From Streptomyces nojiriensis (lineage in GTDB: Bacteria; Actinomycetota; Actinomycetes; Streptomycetales; Streptomycetaceae), in the NCBI RefSeq assembly GCF_017639205.1, contig NZ_CP071139.1:496001-560000 (forward strand): a stretch of DNA of 64,000 bases, given 5' to 3'. Under the pieces are notes generated by a model. It did not search any database. It saw only the letters and a program-made list of their open reading frames with translations, and had not been told where the DNA came from. A program made the position numbers and the translations under genes. Below, one piece after another: positions 7,712 to 16,396 of this stretch. Within the stretch, counting starts at the first letter, position 1. Every line of letters starts with the position of its first letter.

Positions 7712-9862
7712 TCAGGCCTCCACGGGGACAGCGACCTCGCCGGTGCGCCGAAGCTTCTGCCACCGCAGCCGGCCACCGGGCATCGCCGTGATCGCGGACT
7801 GCAGCAGGACGATGTACATCAGCTGCCGGTAGACGAGTTGCTGGATGGGCAGGCTGATCAGATGCCAGGGCTTCTCGCGGTCGAGCCGGAAGGCGTACCA
7901 GGAGAGTGCGGCCTGGAGCAGGATGAAGCCGCCCCAGCTGGTGAGGGTGATCGGGGCGTCGCCGAACAGCACGCCGTACAGCAGGAACATGTCGACCAGC
8001 GGCGCCAGGAGCGGGGCGACCACGCCGAACAGCACGACGAGCGGCAGCCCGAGCCGGCCGAAACGCCCGGCCGGGCCGCGGGAGGTCACCGCGCCGCGGT
8101 GCTTCCACATCGCCTGCATGCTGCCGTAGCTCCAGCGGTACCGCTGGGACCAGAGCTGCTGGAGGCTGGCGGGAGCCTCGGTCCAGGCTCGGGCGTACTC
8201 GGCGTAGACGATCCGCCAGCCGTCGCAGAGCACCGCGATGGTGATGTCGGTGTCCTCGGCGAGGGTGTCGTCGCTCATCCCGCCGACCCGCTGCAGGGCC
8301 TCCTTGCGGAAGGCACCGACCGCGCCGGGGATGGTCGGGATGACGCCCAGCATGTCGTACATCCGGCGGTCCAGGTTGTGGCCGAGGACGTACTCGATGT
8401 GCTGCCAGGCACCGATCAGGCTCTCGTGGTTGCCGACCTTGGCGTTGCCCGCGACCGCGCCGATCGCCGGGTCGGCGAAGGGCTGGACCAGCTCGCGCAC
8501 GGTGGACGGCTCGAAGACGGTGTCGCCGTCCATCATCGCGATGATCTCGTAGGAGGCTGCCGCGATGCCGGTGTTGAGCGCACTGGACTTGCCACCGTTG
8601 ACCTGGCGGATCAGCCGGACGAACGGCAGGTCCATGGCTTCGACGATGTCCGCGGTGCCGTCCGTCGAGCCGTCGTCGATGACGATCACCTCGATCGGAT
8701 GGTCGCAGGCGGCCAGGGAGTCGAGGGTGTTGGCTATGCACTCGCGCTCGTTGTAGGCCGGGACCAGTACGGTCACCGGCTCGGAAACCGGCGGTCCCCA
8801 GGCGTCGCCCCGCTTGGAGCGGCGGGCGTGGATCGGTGCGAGGACGAGCATCAGCGCGAACTGGCCGAAGTTGAGGAAGCCGACGAGGGCCAGCAGCGCG
8901 ACCAGCACCGGCAGCGTGAGCACGGCGAACTGGGTGGCCCAGATGAATCCCTTGCCCGCCCACAGCTGGAAACCGTGCACCGGCATGGTGGCGCTGGAGG
9001 CGCCGAGTGCGTCGGAGATGGTGGTGAAGCGGTAGCCCTGGGCCTGCAGCTTGTCGATGATCTGTACGAGGGCGGCGATGGTCTGGGTACGGTCGCCACC
9101 CGCGTCGTGCAGCAGGATCAGCGCGCCCGCACCGGGCTTGGCCGGCATCGCCGCCTTGACGATCTGCTCGACGCCGGGGCGCTTCCAGTCGTCGGTGTCG
9201 CGGTCGATGAACGCGGTGAGGTAGCCGCGCGCGCCCACGTACTTGACCACCGGGTAGTTCCAGTCGTCCATCGCGGTGGCGTCGGAGGAGTACGGCGGGC
9301 GGAACAACGCGGAGTGGACGCCCGCGACGCCGGCCAGCGCCAGCTGCGTCTGCGCCAGCTCCCAGCTGGTCCGGGCGTGGGACTGGTACACCAGGTCGGG
9401 GTGGGTGAAGGTGTGCACCCCGAGCTCGTGGCCGCCCGCGACGATCTGCCGGATCAGCTCAGGGTTGCGCGTGGTCATCGCGCCGGTCACGAAGAAGTCC
9501 GCACGGACCTTGCGGGCCGCGAGCACCTCGAGGATCTTCGGGGTCCACTGCGGCGAGGGACCGTCGTCGAAGCTCAGAACAGCGGTGCGGTCGGGAATGT
9601 GATAGCTCACGGGGTGCTCGTTCTTGGTGCCCCGCGCGTCGATGATCGGGCCGCCCTTGAGCAGGTTGGCCGGCACGGTCGTCTTGTCGACCGAGATCGC
9701 GATCCGGGAGTCGTGGAACGCCTCGTTGGTGGCGAGGCCGCGCAGGACGAGGAGCGCGAGCAGGCAGGCCAGCAGGGACAGCGGCATGAAGAAGCGCAGC
9801 GGCGGCGCGGCCAGTCGGCGCGGCCTGAGCAGGGACTGCCGGCGGCGCTGGTGGCGGGACAA
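7712..9862 (-). CDS. NodB-type polysaccharide deacetylase fused to GT2 polysaccharide synthase
   Basis: A 716-aa fusion. Residues 24-43 are a membrane anchor. Residues 90-290 are a NodB (CE4) deacetylase placed outside the cell, with SFDDGP (catalytic and metal Asp 99-100), H150 and H154, RPPY (188-191) and LLHD (250-253). After a second membrane segment (about 304-345) comes a cytosolic processive GT2 with DDGS (396-399), the DGD metal motif (445-447), ED (536-537) and QRYRW (573-577), then C-terminal helices forming the pore. This combines the tasks of PgaC- and PgaB-like proteins: synthesis, export and N-deacetylation of an amino-sugar polymer. Similar fusions occur in the mat (mycelial aggregation) locus of Streptomyces, from memory. 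TTG start with AGGAG 5 bases upstream. Confidence 0.88.
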   Translation of the reverse strand: MSRHQRRRQSLLRPRRLAAPPLRFFMPLSLLACLLALLVLRGLATNEAFHDSRIAISVDKTTVPANLLKGGPIIDARGTKNEHPVSYHIPDRTAVLSFDDGPSPQWTPKILEVLAARKVRADFFVTGAMTTRNPELIRQIVAGGHELGVHTFTHPDLVYQSHARTSWELAQTQLALAGVAGVHSALFRPPYSSDATAMDDWNYPVVKYVGARGYLTAFIDRDTDDWKRPGVEQIVKAAMPAKPGAGALILLHDAGGDRTQTIAALVQIIDKLQAQGYRFTTISDALGASSATMPVHGFQLWAGKGFIWATQFAVLTLPVLVALLALVGFLNFGQFALMLVLAPIHARRSKRGDAWGPPVSEPVTVLVPAYNERECIANTLDSLAACDHPIEVIVIDDGSTDGTADIVEAMDLPFVRLIRQVNGGKSSALNTGIAAASYEIIAMMDGDTVFEPSTVRELVQPFADPAIGAVAGNAKVGNHESLIGAWQHIEYVLGHNLDRRMYDMLGVIPTIPGAVGAFRKEALQRVGGMSDDTLAEDTDITIAVLCDGWRIVYAEYARAWTEAPASLQQLWSQRYRWSYGSMQAMWKHRGAVTSRGPAGRFGRLGLPLVVLFGVVAPLLAPLVDMFLLYGVLFGDAPITLTSWGGFILLQAALSWYAFRLDREKPWHLISLPIQQLVYRQLMYIVLLQSAITAMPGGRLRWQKLRRTGEVAVPVEA

Positions 9863-9893
9863 TGACGCTCCTGGAAATGGGTGGTGCGGACGA

Positions 9894-10358
9894 TCAGGGG
9901 TGTTTGGCCGGTCGGCCGGAGGGCGCTGCCCCGCGTGGTGCGGTGGTCGTGGTCTTCGGTGTCGTCGCCGCGGCCTTCGTCGCGGCGGCCGTCGGCTTCG
10001 TCCCGATGGGCGTTGTCTTCGTCGCGGTGGGCGGGGTCTTCGTCGCCGCGGCCGCGGTCTTCGCATGGGGTGTCGCAGACCGCGTGGCCGTCCGGGGCGC
10101 GGACGACGAGGACGACGGGCCGGACGGCGGTGGCGCGGATGCGGGCGCCGGGGTGGGTGGCCGCGAGGGCTGCACGGGTATGCCCACGGCCGGGGCGTCC
10201 GCCTGCACACCGATCAGGCTGCTGCCCATGGCGACCGCCAGGACCGCGCCGACCACCGAGACCGGCCATCCGATGCCCCTCAGCAGACGGCCGCGCAGAC
10301 CCGACTGGTCGACGAATACCGGGGCGGGAGCGGACTCCCGGAAATTTGACTCAGCCAT
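9894..10358 (-). CDS. Single-pass membrane protein with Thr/Ala/Pro-rich tail
   Basis: A 154-aa protein. A short cytosolic N-terminus (about 27 residues) is followed by one membrane helix (about residues 28-50). The rest is low-complexity extracytoplasmic sequence made of Pro, Ser, Thr, Ala and Lys repeats (TKTTPTGTK-like units). No enzymatic domain. First gene of the operon with the synthase fusion, 31 bases upstream of it. Inference: an accessory or wall-spanning subunit of the polysaccharide machine. The repeats at DNA level (about 9950-10080) are visible as GTCTTCGTCGCG-like units and could vary in number between strains. Confidence 0.65.
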   Translation of the reverse strand: MAESNFRESAPAPVFVDQSGLRGRLLRGIGWPVSVVGAVLAVAMGSSLIGVQADAPAVGIPVQPSRPPTPAPASAPPPSGPSSSSSAPRTATRSATPHAKTAAAATKTPPTATKTTPIGTKPTAAATKAAATTPKTTTTAPRGAAPSGRPAKHP

Positions 10359-10723
10359 GTCAGACTCCGCCTGGTGCGCCGATCAGCGGTCGACGGAATT
10401 GATGCGTGCGCGCACCCTGCGAGGCCTTTCGGCGCAGGGTACGCAGACCGCGGGACAGCAGGGCGAACGCCAGTACACCGAACCGACTCGAATTCGGCCC
10501 GATGTCTACATTTGGCGCGATCTACTCAGGCGCTCCAATCGGATCGAAATGCCAATGGGATGTACCGATCGGTAGGCGAGGCCTCGGCCACAAAATACCG
10601 ATCGACCGCCTGCGAGACACCGTATGAGCGGGCGCAAATATGCCCCCTCGTCTGATCGGTCATTTGATCCTCATGCAAAAAGGGCGCGTCCAGGTACCGC
10701 CCCCCATGCCCCAAGGAGCCCCC
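10359..10723. other. Divergent promoter region of the polysaccharide locus
   Basis: 365 bases, clearly more AT-rich than the neighbouring genes, between the operon start (minus) and the GH16-like lipoprotein gene (plus). It contains the palindrome and half sites described separately and should hold promoters for both directions. No gene is visible in it. Confidence 0.6.
10563..10607. promoter_or_regulatory. Palindromic operator candidate with repeated half site
   Basis: Perfect 12-bp palindrome TACCGATCGGTA at 10563-10574. A second copy of its left part, TACCGATCGACC, is at 10596-10607, 33 bases downstream (three helical turns). A related CCAATCGGATCG lies at about 10535. The spacing suggests a dimeric regulator binding on one face of the DNA. 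The regulator is not identifiable from this window. Confidence 0.45.
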
Positions 10724-11668
10724 GTGAGTCAGCCCCGCCGCACCTCTCGTCGCCGCGTGTGGACCGCGCTCACACTGCCTGCCCTCCTGTGTCTGCTCGC
10801 CGCGTGTTCCGGCGGCCCCGCCTCCGACAGGGGTGCCGATGCCGCGGCCCCCGGCGCCTCGCCGACCCCGTCCGGACCGCCGGGAACGCTGTTCGACGGC
10901 TTCCAGTACAGCGGGCCCGACGACCCCTCGCTCACCGCCAACGGCTGGGAGGTCCGCAACGGCGCGGGCAGCCCGGGGATCAAGGACACCTGGTCCGGCG
11001 CCGGCGTCGGCTTCCCCGCCGACACGACCGCCCAGGGGGGCAGGGTCCTGCAACTGCAGGCCTCCACCGACGGCACCAAGCAGGGCACCAGGCAGGTCGA
11101 GGTGCAGAGCACCGGCACCGACCTCTTCACGGGGACCTACGCCGCTCGGGTCTACTTCAGCGCCAAGCCCACGAGCGGTCGCAACGGCGACCACGTCGTC
11201 CAGACCTTCTTTCCGATCTCCTCCTCGGAATCCTCGGCGAATTACAGCGAACTCGACCACGAGTACCTGCCGAACGGCGGCTGGGGTTCGGTGGGTTCGC
11301 AGCTCGACAACGTCAGCTGGTACCAGGCCGATCCGCCGGACCGAGTCAGCCACACGCTCAAGCGGCACCTTGATGGCTGGCACATCATGATGATCACCGC
11401 CGTGAACGGAAAGGTCACCTATTCCCTTGACGGCAAGGAGCTGTTCACCAGCTCGGGCAAGTACGTACCGCGCGAGAAAATGGACATCCACTTCAGCAAC
11501 TGGTTCATCGACCTTCCCTTCACCGGCGGTCCGCGCACATGGGACATGAAGGTCAACTGGTTCTACTACAAGGCCGGTGAGGCTGTTTCCCAATCGGAGG
11601 TCCAGAAAACGGTGGACGGCTTCTACAGTTCCGGCACCAACTACATCAACACCGTGCCGAAGTCCTGA
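10724..11668 (+). CDS. GH16-like glycoside hydrolase lipoprotein
   Basis: A 314-aa lipoprotein. The signal sequence ends in the lipobox LAAC with Cys at residue 28, then an unstructured Pro/Ala/Gly linker to about residue 55. The remainder is a jelly-roll domain with ELDHE at residues 176-180, which fits the GH16 catalytic signature ExDxE (E176 nucleophile, E180 acid/base), and a conserved DGWHIMMI strand. GH16 enzymes cleave beta-glucans and galactans, so the polymer cannot be named. GTG start with AAGGAG 6 bases upstream. Divergent from the polysaccharide synthase operon, so it probably trims or releases that polymer. Confidence 0.75.
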   Translation: MSQPRRTSRRRVWTALTLPALLCLLAACSGGPASDRGADAAAPGASPTPSGPPGTLFDGFQYSGPDDPSLTANGWEVRNGAGSPGIKDTWSGAGVGFPADTTAQGGRVLQLQASTDGTKQGTRQVEVQSTGTDLFTGTYAARVYFSAKPTSGRNGDHVVQTFFPISSSESSANYSELDHEYLPNGGWGSVGSQLDNVSWYQADPPDRVSHTLKRHLDGWHIMMITAVNGKVTYSLDGKELFTSSGKYVPREKMDIHFSNWFIDLPFTGGPRTWDMKVNWFYYKAGEAVSQSEVQKTVDGFYSSGTNYINTVPKS

Positions 11669-11816
11669 CCACGACCCGGGCACCTCTCTCATGCCGGTGC
11701 GCAGGTGGTGGGTGCGGTCCCCGCCGGAAGGAACGATCCTCTGCGGGGCCTCCCGGGTGACACGGCAAGGCGCCCGGCACGGCATACCGCCCCTCGGTGG
11801 TCCGCTTCACCACCAT

Positions 11817-13352
11817 GTGCCCGTGATCCCATCCCACTTTATCGGTGCGCTCTCCGCCCTCGCCCTGCTCACACCCGCCTCCGCCTACGCGGCCTCCGCC
11901 CCCGCCTCCGTCACGCCCCCGGCCCACGGGCCCGGCCGGGCCGGGGACTTCTTCGCCGACCTCCCCAAGGGTGGTGACCTGCACAACCACCTGTCCGGAG
12001 CGGTCACCACCGAGTTCCTGATCGAACTCGCCGCCGAGGACGGCCTGTGCATCACCACCGACACCACCACCGCGGTGCCCCCGCCGTGCGGGGCAGGCAC
12101 CCGGCCCGCCGCCGACGCCGTCACCGACGCCGCCTTCCGCCAGCAGGTCATCCGGGCCTGGTCGATGCAGGACTTCCCGGCGGACGGCAACGGCCACGAC
12201 CACTTCTTCGCGACCTTCGGCAAGTTCGGCGAGGTGACCTGGCGACACCCGGGCCGCATGCTCGCGGAGGTCGCGGGCTCCGCCGCCCGGCAGAACCAGT
12301 TCTACCTGGAGACCATGATCTCCCCGGCCTCCGGCCAGGCCCGTGAGCTCGCCGACCGGGTCGGCTACGACGCCGACCTCGACCGCATGCACGACAAGCT
12401 CCTCGCCGGCGGGGGCCTGGACGCGGTCGTACGGCAGGCCCGCGCCGATGCCGACAGCACGGATGTCGAGTTCCGCACCGCCGCGCACTGCGACACTCCA
12501 CAGCCCGACGACGCGTGCTCCCTGCCGTACCGGTGGATCTCCCAGGTCGCCCGCGCCGGCACCCCGGAGCGGGTGTTCACCCAGATGGCGCTCGGCATGC
12601 GGCTGGCCGAGCGCGACCCGCGCTTCGTCGCCGTGAACCTGGTGCAGCCGGAGGACGACCCGGTCGCCCTGCGCGACTACCGCCTGCACATGCGGATGCT
12701 GAACTACCTCAAGACCCAGTACCCGAAGGCGCACATCACCCTGCACGCGGGCGAGCTGGTGCCCGGCCTGGTCAAGCCGGAGGACCTCACCTTCCACATC
12801 AGGGAGGCCGCCCAGACCGGCCGCGCCGAGCGGATCGGGCACGGTGTGTCCGTCCTGCACGAGGACCGCTGGGAGTCGCTCATGCGCTACATGGCCGAGC
12901 GGCGCATCGCGGTCGAGGTCCCCTTCCACAGCAACGAGCAGATCCTGCGCGTCTCCGGCGACGCGCACCCCTTCGCCACCTACCGCCGCCACGGCGTGCC
13001 GGTCGTCCTCGCCACCGACGACCCGGGCGTGTCCCGGATCGAGATCACCGACGAGTACCGCAGGGCGGCGGAGATGTACGGACTCGGCTACCCGGAGCTG
13101 AAGGACCTGGCCCGGGCCTCCCTGGAACACTCGTTCCTGCCCGGCCGAGGCCTGTGGAACCGTGACGTCCGTACCGGATACCGGCCGACCGGGGCGTGTG
13201 CCAAGGAGCGGCAGGGCGCCGAGCACCCGGGCGAGCGGTGCGCCCGGTTCCTGAAAGCCAGCCCGAAGGCGCAGGTCGAGTGGCGGCAGGAGGCGGCCTT
13301 CCAGCGCTTCGAGACCGACCACGTCCGTGCCACCCGCCCCGGCTCCCACTGA
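11817..13352 (+). CDS. Secreted adenosine deaminase family protein (ADGF-like)
   Basis: About 511 aa. A signal peptide (hydrophobic residues 8-20, AYA cleavage near 25) precedes a metal-dependent amidohydrolase domain. Ligands and catalytic residues fit adenosine deaminase: H56 and H58 in DLHNHL, H310 in LHAGE with E313, H342 in RIGHGV, and D401-D402 in TDDPGVSR. The export signal and an insertion around residues 75-130 resemble extracellular ADGF enzymes rather than the cytosolic enzyme. Expected reaction: adenosine or deoxyadenosine to inosine outside the cell. Start uncertain: GTG at 11817 and GTG at 11823 both give a sensible signal peptide, with only a weak ribosome binding site. Confidence 0.85.
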   Translation: MPVIPSHFIGALSALALLTPASAYAASAPASVTPPAHGPGRAGDFFADLPKGGDLHNHLSGAVTTEFLIELAAEDGLCITTDTTTAVPPPCGAGTRPAADAVTDAAFRQQVIRAWSMQDFPADGNGHDHFFATFGKFGEVTWRHPGRMLAEVAGSAARQNQFYLETMISPASGQARELADRVGYDADLDRMHDKLLAGGGLDAVVRQARADADSTDVEFRTAAHCDTPQPDDACSLPYRWISQVARAGTPERVFTQMALGMRLAERDPRFVAVNLVQPEDDPVALRDYRLHMRMLNYLKTQYPKAHITLHAGELVPGLVKPEDLTFHIREAAQTGRAERIGHGVSVLHEDRWESLMRYMAERRIAVEVPFHSNEQILRVSGDAHPFATYRRHGVPVVLATDDPGVSRIEITDEYRRAAEMYGLGYPELKDLARASLEHSFLPGRGLWNRDVRTGYRPTGACAKERQGAEHPGERCARFLKASPKAQVEWRQEAAFQRFETDHVRATRPGSH

Positions 13353-13404
13353 TCCCGGGACCATCCGGTCGGAACCGGCCCGCGGTGTCATCGACGAACA
13401 GCGC

Positions 13405-13893
13405 ATGATGGCGCTCATGGAGAACGTGGTCGAGAAGATCAAGGTGTGGTTCCGGTTCGTCCCGCGCGAGGGGTGGTTGCCGCAGGACATCGAGGGCCTG
13501 TGGGCGTCGAAGCTCGGAGATGACACCGCGAGCGTGGAGAACTGCCCCTTCCTGCAGGACGGGGTGGCCGAGGGGGATGTCGTGCGGTACCGGACCGACT
13601 CCGACGGGCTCCACTGGGCCGTCGGGCTGGTCAGTTCCTCCGGCAACTGCACGATCCGTGTGGTGCCCGTGCCCACCGGTCCCCTGGGGCGCAGCCCGCA
13701 GGCGGTGCACCAGCGCCTTTCGGAGTTCGGTCTCGGTGGCGAGGTCTTCAGCGAGGACTTCCCCATGCTGTCCCTGACCGCGGAGGCAGGGGCGGACTTC
13801 GCCGGGATCAAGGCCCTCCTGAACCGGGGCCGGGACGAAGGATGGTGGCACTACGAGGTCAGCTGCGGCACGGATGCATGGTGGAACGCCTGA
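13405..13893 (+). CDS. DUF4265 domain protein
   Basis: A 162-aa soluble protein. The whole length matches the DUF4265 pattern from memory: a first strand KVWFRFVP, LWASKLG, then VENCPFLQDGVAEGDVVRYR, and a final strand before a short helical C-terminus. No function is known. It follows the deaminase gene by about 50 bases, probably read from the same transcript. Start chosen at the first of several Met codons (13405, 13408, 13417); none has a strong ribosome binding site. Confidence 0.75.
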   Translation: MMALMENVVEKIKVWFRFVPREGWLPQDIEGLWASKLGDDTASVENCPFLQDGVAEGDVVRYRTDSDGLHWAVGLVSSSGNCTIRVVPVPTGPLGRSPQAVHQRLSEFGLGGEVFSEDFPMLSLTAEAGADFAGIKALLNRGRDEGWWHYEVSCGTDAWWNA

Positions 13894-14069
13894 CCCCGCA
13901 GGAGTGAGACCGACCGGTTCGAGCGAGTTTCGGGACCGGTCGGCCCGGTCGGCCCGAGCCCGCACGGGCCCCGCCTCGCATCCGGACACGGGTTCGCGCG
14001 ATGCCCCCGGTTCGGCCGTGACGGCCCCGTATCCGGACCGTTCTCCAGGGCACCAGTGAAGGAGCATCG

Positions 14070-14969
14070 ATGAACGAATCCGTCGAACCGCACGGCACCG
14101 CCGCACTGCTGGTCGACTCGCGAGGCCGGTACCTGTTGCATCTGCGCGACGCCAACAAGAACATCTGCGATCCGGGCACGTGGTCGGTCCCTGGCGGAGG
14201 CCGGGAGGGCGAGGAGACGGCGGCGCAGGCCGTCGAGCGGGAACTCCTCGAGGAGACCGGCCTGACGGTGCCTCTGGAGCCCTTCACGATCGTCGCCTGC
14301 CACGGGCCCGGGCCGGACGGGCCGGCCGAGGGCCGAATCCAGGTGTATCTGGGGGCCTGGGACGGCGACGCCGACGAACTCCCGTGTCCCGAAGGCATCA
14401 TGTTCCGCCATTTCGACGCGGCCACGATCCCCTTCCTGACGATGTGCCCGTGGACGAAGGAGGTCATCGACCTCCACCAGGCCCGGGGCCTCGCCCCGGC
14501 CGCCGTACCGGCCCAGGCGCGGCCCGGCGGCCGCGCACTGCGGAACATCGTCGGCGTTCACCTCTACCTCGAACGGGACGGGCGGATCCTGCTCGGACTG
14601 CGGCACCCGGACTCCGCCTTCGCCGCGTCCACCCATCACTTCCTCGCCGGACACTGCGAGCAGGAATCCGCCGTCGCCTGCCTGGTGCGGGAGGCGGAGG
14701 AGGAGGCCGGCCTGGGCATCGACCCGGACGATGTGGAACTGGTCCACGTCGTGCACGTCGTGGACCGACCGGGCGGCCGGCCCCGTATCCAGCTCGTGTT
14801 CCGTGCGCGGCGCTGGCACGGCACACCCGAGGTGCGCGAACCCGACCGCTGCCTGTCCTGGGGCTGGTGGCCGGCCGACGACCTCCCCGAACCGGTCGTC
14901 CCCTACGCCCGGGCCGCCGTCGAGGGCATCCGGGCCGGCCGCCTCTACTCCGAGCTCGGCTGGGCATGA
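14070..14969 (+). CDS. Double Nudix hydrolase
   Basis: A 299-aa protein with two Nudix domains. Domain 1 (about 5-135) has a complete Nudix box at residues 43-65 (GREGEE...RELLEETGL). Domain 2 (about 155-290) keeps REAEEEAGL but its box start, AGHCEQES, is one residue short (the Gly before the first Glu is missing), so its activity is doubtful. Nudix enzymes hydrolyse nucleoside diphosphates linked to another group; the substrate is unknown. Good ribosome binding site AAGGAG before the ATG. Followed after 105 bases by a second Nudix gene, probably one operon. Confidence 0.85.
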   Translation: MNESVEPHGTAALLVDSRGRYLLHLRDANKNICDPGTWSVPGGGREGEETAAQAVERELLEETGLTVPLEPFTIVACHGPGPDGPAEGRIQVYLGAWDGDADELPCPEGIMFRHFDAATIPFLTMCPWTKEVIDLHQARGLAPAAVPAQARPGGRALRNIVGVHLYLERDGRILLGLRHPDSAFAASTHHFLAGHCEQESAVACLVREAEEEAGLGIDPDDVELVHVVHVVDRPGGRPRIQLVFRARRWHGTPEVREPDRCLSWGWWPADDLPEPVVPYARAAVEGIRAGRLYSELGWA

Positions 14970-15074
14970 ACCACCCATGACCTCGATCCGCTTCGCCGTC
15001 GCCGTCGCCGTCGCCGGAACACCGGACCGTCCCCACGACCGCGGTCTCCGGGGCCGCCGCCCCCGGGCCGCATC

Positions 15075-16208
15075 GTGAGCGGCGGCCCCCGGCACACGGT
15101 GCCGGTCGACGTCCACCTCCTCCTGCGCCGCGACGGCGGCCGCGGCCCGGAGGTGCTGCTGTCGCGCCGGGCCGGGCCCGTGTACGCGACCGGCCTGTGG
15201 CACCTGCCCTCCGGGCACCTCGACCCCGGCGAGGACATGGTGGAGGCGGTGATCCGGGAGGCCCGCGAGGAGACCGGTGTCCTCATCGCGGCGCCGGACG
15301 TGACCGCGGCGGTCACCGTCCACCACCGCCCTCCCCGGGGCAGCGGTTCGCGGATCGGCATCTTCTTCGAGGTACGACGGTGGGCGGGCCTGCCCCGGGT
15401 GCGGGAGCCGGACCGGTGTGACGGCATGGGCTGGTACCCGCTGGGCTCTCTGCCGGAGCCGATGGTCGCGTACTGCCGGGCCGGCCTGGACGCCTACCGG
15501 GCCGGCCTGCCCGCCGCCGTGCACTTCCAGCAGCCGGGCGACCTCGTCGAGTACGCCGCGGACGGCATCGACCGTACCCACCTCCTGCCCGGCCCGCCCC
15601 CGCCCGACGGGACGGAACCCGAACACCGCGCCGCGGACCGCTCGGGGGTCGGTGGCGTGCCCCGAACGATCACGGGAGGTGAAGAGACCCGGCTCGTGGT
15701 CCTCCGGGGGAACTCGGCATCGGGCAAGTCCTCGGTGGCGGCGGGGATCCGCGACCGCTTCGGCCGTGGCCTGGCCCTCGTCGGCCAGGACAACCTGCGG
15801 CGGATCGTATTGCGAGAACGTGATGTGCCCGGCGGCGCGAACATCGGGCTGATCGACACGGTCGCCCGCCACGCACTGGACGCCGGCTATCACGTGGTCG
15901 TCGAGGGAATCCTGTACGCCGACCGATACGGCGACATGCTCGCGGGCCTGCTCGGCGACCATCGTGGGGTGTCCCGCTGCTACTACCTCGACATCCCGAT
16001 CGAGGAGACACTGACCCGCCATGCTTCGAAGGCCGACCCCGATTATCTGGCGCAGGTCACCGAGCGAGAACTGCGGGACTGGTACCGCGGGCGCGACCTC
16101 CTTCCCGGCGGCGTCGAGACCGTCATCGGAGCCGACAGCACACTGGCCGACACGGTCGAGCGCATCATGCGCGACACCGGCCTCGCAGGGCGCCGGGAAT
16201 CCTGTTGA
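15075..16208 (+). CDS. Nudix hydrolase fused to P-loop kinase
   Basis: A 377-aa fusion. Residues 5-150 are a Nudix domain with a canonical box at 47-69 (GHLDPGEDMVEA to REAREETGV). Residues 205-370 are a small P-loop kinase of the AAA_33 type with Walker A GNSASGKS at 212-219, a D-x-L-R-R segment after strand 2 (QDNLRRIVL) and VVVEGILY as strand 3. This kinase type is common as a stand-alone protein in Streptomyces, substrate unknown. GTG start. The intergenic DNA before it contains a GCCGTC hexamer repeat. The association with three Nudix domains suggests nucleotide or cofactor processing (inference). Confidence 0.85.
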   Translation: MSGGPRHTVPVDVHLLLRRDGGRGPEVLLSRRAGPVYATGLWHLPSGHLDPGEDMVEAVIREAREETGVLIAAPDVTAAVTVHHRPPRGSGSRIGIFFEVRRWAGLPRVREPDRCDGMGWYPLGSLPEPMVAYCRAGLDAYRAGLPAAVHFQQPGDLVEYAADGIDRTHLLPGPPPPDGTEPEHRAADRSGVGGVPRTITGGEETRLVVLRGNSASGKSSVAAGIRDRFGRGLALVGQDNLRRIVLRERDVPGGANIGLIDTVARHALDAGYHVVVEGILYADRYGDMLAGLLGDHRGVSRCYYLDIPIEETLTRHASKADPDYLAQVTERELRDWYRGRDLLPGGVETVIGADSTLADTVERIMRDTGLAGRRESC

Positions 16209-16396
16209 CCTCATGTGCGATCGAGTTTCCGGCGTGTCCTCACGTTGATCAGCCGGCGGGAGGCTCGTGCCCGGATGGCCGCGGTCTTCGGGGAGAAGGC
16301 CGCCGATGCGGTGCTCGACGTCACGGGCGGAGACGTCGCCCCTGATCTGCCGGGCCCTGATGGTCCAGGTCGCGATCAGGTGTTCCGTCCGGAGGG

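Noticed and set aside
11691..11816. Earlier start for the adenosine deaminase
   Set aside because: It would add about 40 Arg/Gly/His-rich residues before the signal peptide and overlap the end of the upstream region without a better ribosome binding site.
16209..16396. Possible small gene between the Nudix-kinase gene and the FtsX-like permease gene
   Set aside because: Frames on both strands are open but have no ribosome binding site or recognisable sequence. Treated as a convergent intergenic region.
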